NCBI GenBank assembly: GCA_029052265.1
Contig: JAIDJJ010000158.1
Span: 1 to 5,944, forward strand
Reading direction: 5' to 3'
Origin: Muribaculaceae bacterium
GTDB taxonomy: Bacteria; Bacteroidota; Bacteroidia; Bacteroidales; Muribaculaceae
DNA length: 5,944 nucleotides
Below the pieces are notes generated by a model. The model worked only from the letters and a program-made list of their open reading frames with translations. It had not been told where the DNA came from and ran no database searches. Below, piece after piece: positions 1 through 5,873 of this stretch (its first letter is position 1; each line of letters begins with the position of its first letter). A program made the translations under genes and the position numbers.

Positions 1-1146
1 GTGGCTCTTGACGCTTTTTCAAATCTCCCTTTTGCTTATCTGAGATATAAGAACAAGGCATGGCGTTTCGCAGGTATAAAACTGCTTAACGTGGCGTTTA
101 ATATAGGTTTGAATCTTTTCTTTCTGCTGGGGTGTCCGGCGTTGATGAAAAGTTTTCCCGGGACCGTAAGATGGTTCTATGAACCGTGCGGGGGTGAAAG
201 CTTCGGTATAGGATGGATATTTGTCGCCAATATATTGTCTACAGTATTGGTGCTGCTTTGTCTGACCCCTCAACTGACAGGGCGGAGATATGTGTTTCAA
301 TGGGGATTATTGAAAAAAATGCTTTCCTACAGCTGGCCATTGCTTATCTTGGGAGTTGCCGGGATGCTTAGCCAGAACATGGGTCAGCTCATGATTCCGT
401 ATCTTTTCCCCGGAAATGAAATGGCGGCGCGCTCGATGGTGGGTATCTATGGAGCCAATATGAAGATTGCCATTGTCATGGTAATGTTTACGCAGGCATT
501 CCGTTATGCTTACGAACCGTTTATTTTCGCTCAGGCAAAAGGTGCCGGAGAAGACAAGAGCCGGGCTTATTGCGACGCCATGAAATATTTCATTATTTTC
601 GGACTGTTCATCTTTCTTGGGGTGATGTATTATCTTCCCGTTCTCCGTCATTTCATATCGCCGGGGTATTGGAGCGGTCTGAAAGTCGTGCCGCTGATGA
701 TGATGGCGGAATTATGCTTCGGGATCTTTTTCAATCTCTCGCTATGGTACAAGCTCACCGACCGCACACAATGGGGAATGTATTTCTCGCTTATATGTTT
801 CGTGCTCATGTTCGGTCTCAATTTATGGCTTGTGCCGCTGATCGGCATTCCGGAAGGGTATATGGGTTCTGCATGGGCTGCGCTGGTCAGCTATTTCATA
901 GTGATGGTGATGAGTTATTTTGCAGGCAAGAAATATTATCCCCTCCCCTATCAGACCGGGCGTATCTTCATGTATATTATATTTGCCGGGATATTGTATA
1001 CGGGGGGAATGCTGATGGAAAAATTCTTCAGTCTTTGGATAACTTATGCTATACGTTTTATCCTTCTGGCTGTCTATATTGGAACGGTGGCTTTCTTTGA
1101 TGAAATACCGGTTTTGTCGCCGATGCTCCGAAGATTGAAAAGATGA
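1..1146 (+). CDS. Polysaccharide/oligosaccharide flippase (Wzx/MATE-like), C-terminal part, 5' end outside the window
   Basis: This is the last 381 codons of an integral membrane protein of the polysaccharide biosynthesis (Wzx-like, MOP superfamily) type, which moves lipid-linked sugar chains across the inner membrane. Hydrophobic stretches fit about ten membrane segments, at roughly residues 25-48, 70-90, 110-132, 152-170, 194-214, 228-248, 259-281, 286-308, 320-340 and 347-366, with short charged loops between them and a basic C-terminus ending in LRRLKR. The opening phrase, with an FAYLRYKNKAWRFAGIKL stretch, looks like the interior of a flippase following an early membrane bundle. The GTG at position 1 is therefore probably an ordinary valine codon. 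Family members are about 480-510 residues, so roughly 100-130 residues are missing upstream. The gene ends in TGA ten bases before a terminator and converges on der. Its substrate (capsule, O-antigen or other glycan) cannot be told from this fragment. Confidence 0.85.
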   Translation: MALDAFSNLPFAYLRYKNKAWRFAGIKLLNVAFNIGLNLFFLLGCPALMKSFPGTVRWFYEPCGGESFGIGWIFVANILSTVLVLLCLTPQLTGRRYVFQWGLLKKMLSYSWPLLILGVAGMLSQNMGQLMIPYLFPGNEMAARSMVGIYGANMKIAIVMVMFTQAFRYAYEPFIFAQAKGAGEDKSRAYCDAMKYFIIFGLFIFLGVMYYLPVLRHFISPGYWSGLKVVPLMMMAELCFGIFFNLSLWYKLTDRTQWGMYFSLICFVLMFGLNLWLVPLIGIPEGYMGSAWAALVSYFIVMVMSYFAGKKYYPLPYQTGRIFMYIIFAGILYTGGMLMEKFFSLWITYAIRFILLAVYIGTVAFFDEIPVLSPMLRRLKR

Positions 1147-1155
1147 TTTCAACAG

Positions 1156-1207
1156 ATATAACAAAAAACGGGATGCCATATTTTTCGGCATCCCGTTTTT
1201 GTTATAT
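1156..1207. terminator. Bidirectional intrinsic terminator between the convergent flippase gene and der
   Basis: The arms 1156-1177 and 1187-1207 are complementary over 21 base pairs with a single extra A in the left arm, around a 9-base loop. The GC-rich core is CGGGATGCC/GGCATCCCG. The core is followed by TTTTT on the plus strand (1196-1200) and by six Ts on the minus strand (complement of 1163-1168), so it can end transcripts from both sides. It starts 10 bases after the flippase stop and lies 24 bases beyond the der stop. Confidence 0.9.
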
Positions 1208-1230
1208 ACATAAGGCGGCTTGCGTCTTTA

Positions 1231-2547
1231 TTATTTGTCTCTCATGAAAATAGAGATAGGAGTCCCGTGGAAATCCCATTTTTCCCTGATCTTGTTTTCA
1301 AGGAAACGCCTGTAAGGCTCCTTCACCCATTGGGGAAGATTGCAGAAAAATACAAAAGTGGGGATTACAGACTCTTTCAGCATGGTCACATACTTTATCT
1401 TCACAAACTTACCCTTGTTGCTTGGAGGGGGAGTTACCGCTATCTGTTCAAGCATATAAGTGTTGAGCTGAGAAGTGGGTATGATGCGTCGCCGGTTGTT
1501 ATATACCTCTATAGCTGTCTCCAGCACCTTATATATTCTCTGCTTTGTTATCGCGGAAGTGAAGAGGATCGGGAAATCAGTGAAAGGCGCGAACCGTTGT
1601 CGTATCGCGTTTTCAAAATTCTTCTGGGCTGTTATAGACTTGTCGGAGATGAGGTCCCATTTGTTGACGCAGACCACCAGACCCTTCTTGTTTTTCTGAA
1701 TCAGGCTGAAAATATTAGCGTCCTGGCTTTCTATTCCACGTGTTGCATCGATCATAAGGATACAGACGTCGCTTGCCTCAATCGCCCTGATAGAGCGAAT
1801 CACGCTATAATATTCGATATCTTCGTTTACCTTCTGCTTTTTTCGTATGCCGGCAGTGTCTACAAGGTAGAAATCAAATCCGAATTTGTTGTATCTGTGA
1901 TAGATTGAATCACGAGTGGTGCCTGCGATATCAGTCACAATGTGGCGTTCCTCACCGATAAAAGCGTTTATAAGAGATGACTTCCCGGCGTTAGGACGCC
2001 CTACAATAGCGAATTTCGCCACATTTTCTTCAGTTTTATCATCGTTTGAAGGTTCAGGCATGTCTTCAATGATCTTGTCGAGAAGTTCTCCGGTGCCGCT
2101 TCCGTTGGCCGACGATACTTCAATAGGGTCTCCGAGACCGAGCGAATAGAACTCTGGGATATTGAAGCGTGCGTCGCCGATATCTTCCTTGTTTGCAACG
2201 AGAATAACCGGCTTCTTTGAACGGCGCAGTATTGCCGCCACCTGGTCGTCGAGATCTGTCACACCGTTTGATGCATCGACCACAAAAAGAATCACATCCG
2301 CCTCCTCTATGGCTATCTGCACCTGTTTGTTGATCTCCTCTTCAAAAACATCTTCCGAGTTGACCACCCATCCTCCGGTGTCTACAATTGAAAATTCCTG
2401 TCCACACCAGTCGACCATTCCATACTGGCGGTCGCGTGTGGTGCCCGCAGTATTGTCCACGATCGCGCTGCGGGTCTGCGTCAAACGGTTGAACAAGGTT
2501 GATTTTCCTACGTTCGGCCGCCCTACTATTGCTACTAATCTGCTCAT
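1231..2547 (-). CDS. der: Ribosome biogenesis GTPase Der (EngA), double GTPase
   Basis: Der is an essential tandem GTPase that binds the 50S subunit and assists late steps of its assembly. The 438-residue protein carries two complete G domains. The first has a P-loop GRPNVGKS at 9-16, a GTTRD switch I motif at 35-39, DTGG at 56-59 and NKED at 119-122. The second has GRPNAGKS at 183-190, GTTRD at 209-213, DTAG at 230-233, NKWD at 295-298 and a TSA motif at 330-332. The remaining C-terminal part (about 350-438) fits the KH-like domain of Der and ends in the usual GTPISIFMRDK-type tail. The length is shorter than the roughly 490 residues of Escherichia coli Der but normal for Bacteroidetes. The ATG start sits just before the conserved SRLVAIVGRPNVGKST opening, and no Shine-Dalgarno sequence precedes it, as is usual in this phylum. 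It follows era on the same strand after a 100-base gap containing a terminator-like hairpin. All catalytic motifs are intact. Confidence 0.98.
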   Translation of the reverse strand: MSRLVAIVGRPNVGKSTLFNRLTQTRSAIVDNTAGTTRDRQYGMVDWCGQEFSIVDTGGWVVNSEDVFEEEINKQVQIAIEEADVILFVVDASNGVTDLDDQVAAILRRSKKPVILVANKEDIGDARFNIPEFYSLGLGDPIEVSSANGSGTGELLDKIIEDMPEPSNDDKTEENVAKFAIVGRPNAGKSSLINAFIGEERHIVTDIAGTTRDSIYHRYNKFGFDFYLVDTAGIRKKQKVNEDIEYYSVIRSIRAIEASDVCILMIDATRGIESQDANIFSLIQKNKKGLVVCVNKWDLISDKSITAQKNFENAIRQRFAPFTDFPILFTSAITKQRIYKVLETAIEVYNNRRRIIPTSQLNTYMLEQIAVTPPPSNKGKFVKIKYVTMLKESVIPTFVFFCNLPQWVKEPYRRFLENKIREKWDFHGTPISIFMRDK

Positions 2548-2580
2548 TGTTATGATGGTTTCAGCGTAAAATCCGCTTAA

Positions 2581-2630
2581 AATAAAAAAGAGGGGAAGAA
2601 TATTGTGACCTGCCTATCTTCCGACTCTTT
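2581..2630 (-). terminator. Terminator-like hairpin between era and der
   Basis: Read on the minus strand, AAAGAG-UC-GGAAGA (2630-2617) pairs with UCUUCC-C-CUCUUU (2599-2587): 12 base pairs with a small asymmetric internal loop and a 17-base apical loop. A T-rich run (TTTTTTATTTT, from 2589 downward) follows. It begins 18 bases after the era stop and ends about 33 bases before the der start. The stem is rather AU-rich and the loop is long, so termination may be only partial, which would let some era transcripts run on into der. Confidence 0.6.
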
Positions 2631-2647
2631 GATTTTAATAAAAATAA

Positions 2648-3559
2648 TCACTCGATATAACCGAACGCACGGAGTTTGTTCTCACGGTTGCGCCAGTCTT
2701 TTTCGACTTTTACAAAAATTTCCAGGAATACCTTCTTCCCGAAGAATTTCTCGATGTCCTGACGGGCTTCGATGCCGACTTTCTTGATTTTCTCACCCCC
2801 CTTTCCGATAAGGATGCCTTTCTGAGAATCTCTCTCCACATATATCACCGACATGATATGGATAGAGTTTTCTTTCTCTTCAAATTTTTCTACAAGCACT
2901 TCGGTGCTGTATGGAATCTCTTTGTCGTAGTTCAGGAGTAGTTTCTCACGGATTATCTCGGTCACAAAGAATCTTGCGGGCTTGTCTGTAAGTGCGTCTT
3001 TCCCGAAAAACGGAGGCGACACCGGAAGGAGCTCCACGATCCTGTTCTTAAGATTTTCTATATTGAAGTGTTCCTTGGCGCTTGTAGGGAAAATCTCGGC
3101 GTTAGGAAGACGGTTGTGCCACTCGTCTACAAGTTTTTCGAGTTCTCCGTCACCCTTGAGGAGATCTATCTTATTTATGACCAGAAGCACCGGGACGCTT
3201 TCTTTCGCCACCCTGTCGAGGTAGTCCTTGTTTTTTTCAGGATCTTCCACCACGTCGGTCACGTAAAGAAGGATGTCGGCGTCGGTTAGCGCCCCTTCAG
3301 AAAATTCCAGCATTGATTCCTGGAGTTTGTATTTCGGTTTCAGCACGCCGGGAGTGTCGGAATATACAATCTGATATTCAGGTGTGTTCACAATCCCCAT
3401 GATGCGGTGTCTGGTGGTCTGTGCTTTGGAAGTGATGATGGAGATCCGTTCACCCACCAGATCATTCATAAGGGTTGATTTCCCCACGTTCGGGTTGCCT
3501 ACGATGTTGACAAACCCTGCCTTATGGGTCTGGGCTATATCTTTAATTTCTTCTTCCAT
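2648..3559 (-). CDS. era: GTPase Era, 16S rRNA-binding 30S assembly factor
   Basis: Era is a GTPase that binds the 3' end of 16S rRNA and checks maturation of the 30S subunit. With the start chosen here it has 303 residues. The G domain shows GNPNVGKS at 21-28, QTTRH at 47-51, DTPG at 68-71, NKID at 129-132 and SAK at 160-162. The C-terminal KH domain carries the GKGG RNA-binding loop at 252-255 followed by EKIKK. The open frame extends 13 codons further to an ATG at 3596-3598. I prefer the inner ATG at 3557-3559 because the extra residues (MVRRRSITQTFTD) are not typical of Era, while the MEEEIKD...HKAGFVNIVG opening fits the family. Neither ATG has a clear ribosome binding site. The upstream gene fabH is cut off by a terminator, so era probably has a promoter within the 371-base gap before it. 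der follows on the same strand. Confidence 0.97.
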   Translation of the reverse strand: MEEEIKDIAQTHKAGFVNIVGNPNVGKSTLMNDLVGERISIITSKAQTTRHRIMGIVNTPEYQIVYSDTPGVLKPKYKLQESMLEFSEGALTDADILLYVTDVVEDPEKNKDYLDRVAKESVPVLLVINKIDLLKGDGELEKLVDEWHNRLPNAEIFPTSAKEHFNIENLKNRIVELLPVSPPFFGKDALTDKPARFFVTEIIREKLLLNYDKEIPYSTEVLVEKFEEKENSIHIMSVIYVERDSQKGILIGKGGEKIKKVGIEARQDIEKFFGKKVFLEIFVKVEKDWRNRENKLRAFGYIE

Positions 3560-3672
3560 GTCTGTAAAAGTTTGGGTTATTGAGCGGCGTCTGACCATAG
3601 GCGCCTATAGAATAAACACCGCAGCATGTAAGGGTGTTCAGCATGATGAGGCTTAGAGTATGTTTACTCTTA
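3560..3672 (-). promoter_or_regulatory. era: Probable era promoter/leader region with small repeats
   Basis: This stretch lies between the palindromic repeat and the era start and must hold the era leader if the fabH terminator works. Three small structures are visible: a perfect 6-base-pair inverted repeat AGAGTA/TACTCT with a 4-base spacer (3655-3670), an inverted repeat AACACC/GGTGTT with a 12-base spacer (3615-3638), and two direct copies of CAGCATG (3622-3628 and 3639-3645). I could not find a clean Bacteroidetes promoter (TTTG near -33 with TAnnTTTG near -7) on the minus strand here. The promoter call is therefore inferred from gene context, not from a motif. Confidence 0.3.
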
Positions 3673-3833
3673 GAAACTGTTTAAAATTTATTTTGTCTTG
3701 TCATTGAGGTCTTTGTCATCATCTTTATGATATTTATTCAGTCATTATGGAACCCCATAACTCCATCATAAATATCAAAAATCTGCTCGACAAATCCTCT
3801 CAATTCCTTCGACAAATAAATTTAAACAGTTTC
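3673..3833. repeat. 161-base imperfect palindrome with terminal inverted repeats; MITE-like foldback element
   Basis: The ends are inverted copies of each other: GAAACTGTTTAAA from 3673 and TTTAAACAGTTTC ending at 3833. The match continues inward through an ATTTATTTTGTC-like stretch with single-base gaps. The two arms stay similar for their whole length, with another perfect 10-base pair segment (TGATATTTAT at 3728-3737 against ATAAATATCA at 3767-3776) and a central hairpin TTATGG/CCATAA (3745-3750 and 3755-3760) on the axis. A TTA flanks each end (3670-3672 and 3834-3836), as a target duplication would. TTTGTC motifs lie at mirrored places, two per arm. There is no transposase frame. The form suggests a non-autonomous miniature transposable element or an extragenic palindromic repeat. 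The exact ends are uncertain because weaker similarity continues a few bases outward. Family membership cannot be settled from one copy. Confidence 0.7.
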
Positions 3834-3861
3834 TTAGAATATGTTGCGGAGTGCCGGGAGG

Positions 3862-3902
3862 TAATAAAAACGGGTCGATGGAACAAAAATCCATTGACCC
3901 GT
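3862..3902 (-). terminator. Intrinsic terminator downstream of fabH
   Basis: On the minus strand ACGGGTCAATGGA (3902-3890) pairs with TCCATCGACCCGT (3882-3870). That is a 13-position stem with one A-C mismatch and a 7-base loop, followed directly by TTTTTATTA. It lies 28 bases beyond the fabH stop. The GC-rich stem base and T tract make it a convincing terminator, so fabH and era should be in separate transcripts. On the plus strand the mismatch becomes a G-U pair, but the T tract is missing there. Confidence 0.88.
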
Positions 3903-3930
3903 AAAATATATAGCTCTTTCTGGGTGTGGA

Positions 3931-4920
3931 TCAGGAATCGAACGCCCAGATCATATACATGGCTCCCCAGGTGAATCCGGCACCGAATGCTGTCATCATC
4001 ACTTTGTCGCCTTTCTTGAGTTTGTGCTTATACTCGTCGAGACACAGAGGTATTGATGCAGCTGAAGTGTTGCCATAGTGCTGGATGTTGACAAGCACCT
4101 TGTTCTCATCAATTTTTGTTCTGCCGGCTACAGCCTCTATGATTCTGAGGTTTGCCTGATGAGGCACAAGCCAATCCACGTCTTCGACAGTCAGGTTGTT
4201 GCGCTTCATGACAGAGAGTGTAGAAGAAAGCATGTCTTGAACAGCGTTCTTATACACATTTCTTCCCTCCTGGTAGATGTAGTGTTCGCGAGCCTCCACA
4301 GTCTCCACGGATGCGGGCTTCACAGATCCGCCTGCTTTCATCAGAAGGTGGGGAAGTCCGGTGCCGTCGATATGGAACTCACCGTCTATCACCCCCACGT
4401 TTTCTTCAGTGGGCTCTACAAGCACAGCCGCAGCGGCATCTCCGAAAAGGGGACATGTCGCACGGTCCTGATAATCGGTCATGCTCGACATTTTTTCCGC
4501 GCATACGACAATCACTTTCTTATACAGACCGCTCTGTATGTAGGCACGGGCTGCCTGCATTGTTACGATAAAACCGGCACACGCAGCCTGGATGTCGTAT
4601 GAATAGGCATTTGTCAGACCGGTCTCGTGCGCGATCACCGATCCGGTGGAGGGGAAACGATAATCAGGATTAGATGTTGCGCAGATTAGGAGATCGATTT
4701 CTTCCGGATTGGTTGAGGTGGAGGCAAGAAGTTTCTCCACCGCCTTTATTCCAAGGAAGCTTGAGCCCTTCGAGTCATCCTTCAGGATTCTGCGTTCCTT
4801 GATTCCGACACGGGTGGTGATCCACTCGTCGTTGGTGTCGACCATCTTGGAAAGCATCTCGTTGTCGAGGATGTCGTCAGGGACGTATGAAGCGATACCG
4901 CTGATTTTTGCGTTTAGCAT
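3931..4920 (-). CDS. fabH: Beta-ketoacyl-ACP synthase III (FabH)
   Basis: FabH condenses an acyl-CoA, usually acetyl-CoA, with malonyl-ACP to begin each chain in type II fatty acid synthesis in the cytoplasm. The 329-residue length is typical. The catalytic triad is complete: Cys114 in QAACAGF, His254 in LVPHQANLRI and Asn284 in HYGNTSAAS. Other family marks are the DEWITTRVGIKERR segment at 31-44, LFGDAAAAVL at 158-167 and the glycine-rich FGAGFTWGA near the C-terminus. The ATG start precedes the MLNAKISGIASYVPD opening expected for the family. rpmF lies upstream with a 118-base gap that contains a hairpin, and a strong terminator follows. In many bacteria plsX stands between rpmF and fabH; here it does not. 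FabH acyl specificity (straight or branched primers) cannot be read safely from the sequence, although Bacteroidales often make branched fatty acids. Confidence 0.98.
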   Translation of the reverse strand: MLNAKISGIASYVPDDILDNEMLSKMVDTNDEWITTRVGIKERRILKDDSKGSSFLGIKAVEKLLASTSTNPEEIDLLICATSNPDYRFPSTGSVIAHETGLTNAYSYDIQAACAGFIVTMQAARAYIQSGLYKKVIVVCAEKMSSMTDYQDRATCPLFGDAAAAVLVEPTEENVGVIDGEFHIDGTGLPHLLMKAGGSVKPASVETVEAREHYIYQEGRNVYKNAVQDMLSSTLSVMKRNNLTVEDVDWLVPHQANLRIIEAVAGRTKIDENKVLVNIQHYGNTSAASIPLCLDEYKHKLKKGDKVMMTAFGAGFTWGAMYMIWAFDS

Positions 4921-4955
4921 AATGGCTGCTTAGAAATGAACTATAGATTAAATGT

Positions 4956-4992
4956 AGGCGACTCCACCGTTTTTTGCCGGTGGAGTCAGCCT
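4956..4992. other. Strong hairpin in the rpmF-fabH intergenic region, no clear T tract
   Basis: AGGC-GACTCCACCG (4956-4969) pairs with CGGTGGAGTC-A-GCCT (4978-4992): 14 base pairs with one bulged A and an 8-base loop. On the minus strand, in which rpmF and fabH are read, the stem is followed by TACATTTAATC, which is not a T tract, so it is not a standard intrinsic terminator in that direction. It starts 46 bases after the rpmF stop and ends 35 bases before the fabH start. It could protect the 3' end of an upstream message, serve as a processing point, or lower read-through into fabH. These roles are inferred. Confidence 0.7.
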
Positions 4993-5038
4993 TAATGGTT
5001 TTGTTTCTGAAATATCAGGATGTTGATATCCGTAGTTT

Positions 5039-5221
5039 TCAGACTTCTGCTTTCTCGATAACCAGTTTTCCGCGATAGTATCCGCATTCGCCACAGATAG
5101 TGTGGTAAACGTGCCATGCGCCGCAGTTGGGGCAGATAGCGAGTGTCGGGATAAGGGCTTTGTCGTGGGTACGACGTTTCGCGGTACGGGTATGCGATTG
5201 TCTGCGTTTAGGATGTGCCAT
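5039..5221 (-). CDS. rpmF: 50S ribosomal protein bL32
   Basis: bL32 is a small basic protein of the large ribosomal subunit, located near the peptidyl transferase side. The 60-residue frame has the conserved N-terminal MAHPKRRQSHTRTAKRR segment and the zinc-binding form of the family: Cys30 and Cys33 in CPNCG, with Cys43 and Cys46 in CGECG. All four ligands are present, so this is the zinc-binding (C+) version. The ATG is fixed by the conserved MAHPKRR start. The leader is A-rich and lacks a Shine-Dalgarno sequence. The DUF177 gene lies 53 bases upstream on the same strand, the usual pairing with rpmF, and the two are likely cotranscribed. Confidence 0.98.
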   Translation of the reverse strand: MAHPKRRQSHTRTAKRRTHDKALIPTLAICPNCGAWHVYHTICGECGYYRGKLVIEKAEV

Positions 5222-5274
5222 TGTTCTATAGTTTTTAATTATTTTTGTTAATATCGGTTTATGAGGTGAGATGG

Positions 5275-5802
5275 TTATTCGTCGGTATTTATTTCACCGG
5301 CGATCTCGTCGTCTACTTCGTCGAGTGCCTCGTCAATGTCGTCGCCTGCGTTTGAACGGTGCTTATGCAAGGCTGCCGCCATTGCGCGGTTGCATTTCCC
5401 GAGGGGATGTACATGCCTCAGGGGAATGGTCAGCACGATAGTGTCGTGGAGCATGTATGCCACATTAATATATGTGTCGCTCTCGGGAATGATGAGCAGA
5501 TCGTCGGTCTCGTCGTTGTAGTCTGCCCCGTATTTCACTGTTATGTGGTAAGTGGTGTCCACATCCAGGTCGATAGGGTCAAGACAACGGTCGCACGGCA
5601 CCTGCAACATACCTTTGCATGTAAAGGTGAAATCGTAGGCGTCGTTCTTTTTTATCAGGTTGAGGTGCACATGCACATCAGAAGATATGACATCCGGATT
5701 TTCCATATTCTTGAAAAAATCCGTGCCACATTCAAAGTCCTGTTCATATTTGCCGTCTGCAAGAGAGGCGAGATGAACTTTATATTGTGAAAATTTTCCC
5801 AC
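5275..5802 (-). CDS. DUF177/YceD family protein, GTG start
   Basis: The 175-residue protein belongs to the DUF177 (YceD) family, encoded next to rpmF in most bacteria. Plant and bacterial work ties the family to 23S rRNA accumulation, but its exact biochemical role is not settled. Visible family marks are the CDRC pair at Cys70/Cys73 in the VPCDRCLDPI segment, the IPLRHVHPLGKC region ending at Cys137, and an acidic C-terminal tail (about 153-175) rich in Asp and Glu. The fourth cysteine often found after the second motif is not seen, so a full four-cysteine metal site is doubtful. The start is a GTG at 5800-5802: it precedes the GKFSQYKVHL opening expected for Bacteroidetes members, an in-frame TAA stands four codons upstream of it, and no ATG occurs in frame until residue 33. 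It lies 71 bases from the tRNA gene and 53 bases before rpmF. Confidence 0.92.
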   Translation of the reverse strand: MGKFSQYKVHLASLADGKYEQDFECGTDFFKNMENPDVISSDVHVHLNLIKKNDAYDFTFTCKGMLQVPCDRCLDPIDLDVDTTYHITVKYGADYNDETDDLLIIPESDTYINVAYMLHDTIVLTIPLRHVHPLGKCNRAMAAALHKHRSNAGDDIDEALDEVDDEIAGEINTDE

Positions 5803-5873
5803 TTTTAGAGAATGTTATCAACCTTTTGTCTTGGCTTTCTTTGCAGAGGGCTGACATAGGTCTTGATTTTCGG

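Noticed and set aside
1267..1908. 213-codon plus-strand open frame opposite der
   Set aside because: It lies wholly antisense to the well-supported der gene, has no family motif and is a by-product of der codon use.
3560..3598. Thirteen-codon N-terminal extension of Era from the ATG at 3596-3598
   Set aside because: The added residues are basic and unlike other Era starts, while the inner ATG at 3557-3559 gives a family-like start and length. I chose the inner start, though the outer one is not excluded.
3673..3833. Outward promoter for era within the palindrome (TTTG and GATTTTTG stretches on the minus strand)
   Set aside because: GATTTTTG resembles the -7 element TAnnTTTG, but no TTTG lies at the required distance upstream, so I do not annotate it.
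3747..3974. 75-codon open frame starting inside the palindrome and running into the end of fabH
   Set aside because: It begins at the axis of the repeat, crosses the fabH terminator and overlaps the fabH 3' end in antisense. Its codons merely follow the repeat sequence, with no recognisable protein features.
4078..4602. 174-codon plus-strand open frame opposite fabH
   Set aside because: It is antisense to the intact fabH coding region, whose catalytic residues are all present, and resembles no known protein.
5011..5030. Small inverted repeat ATATCA/TGATAT after rpmF
   Set aside because: Six AT-rich base pairs with a 6-base loop and no T tract are too weak to call a terminator or an operator.
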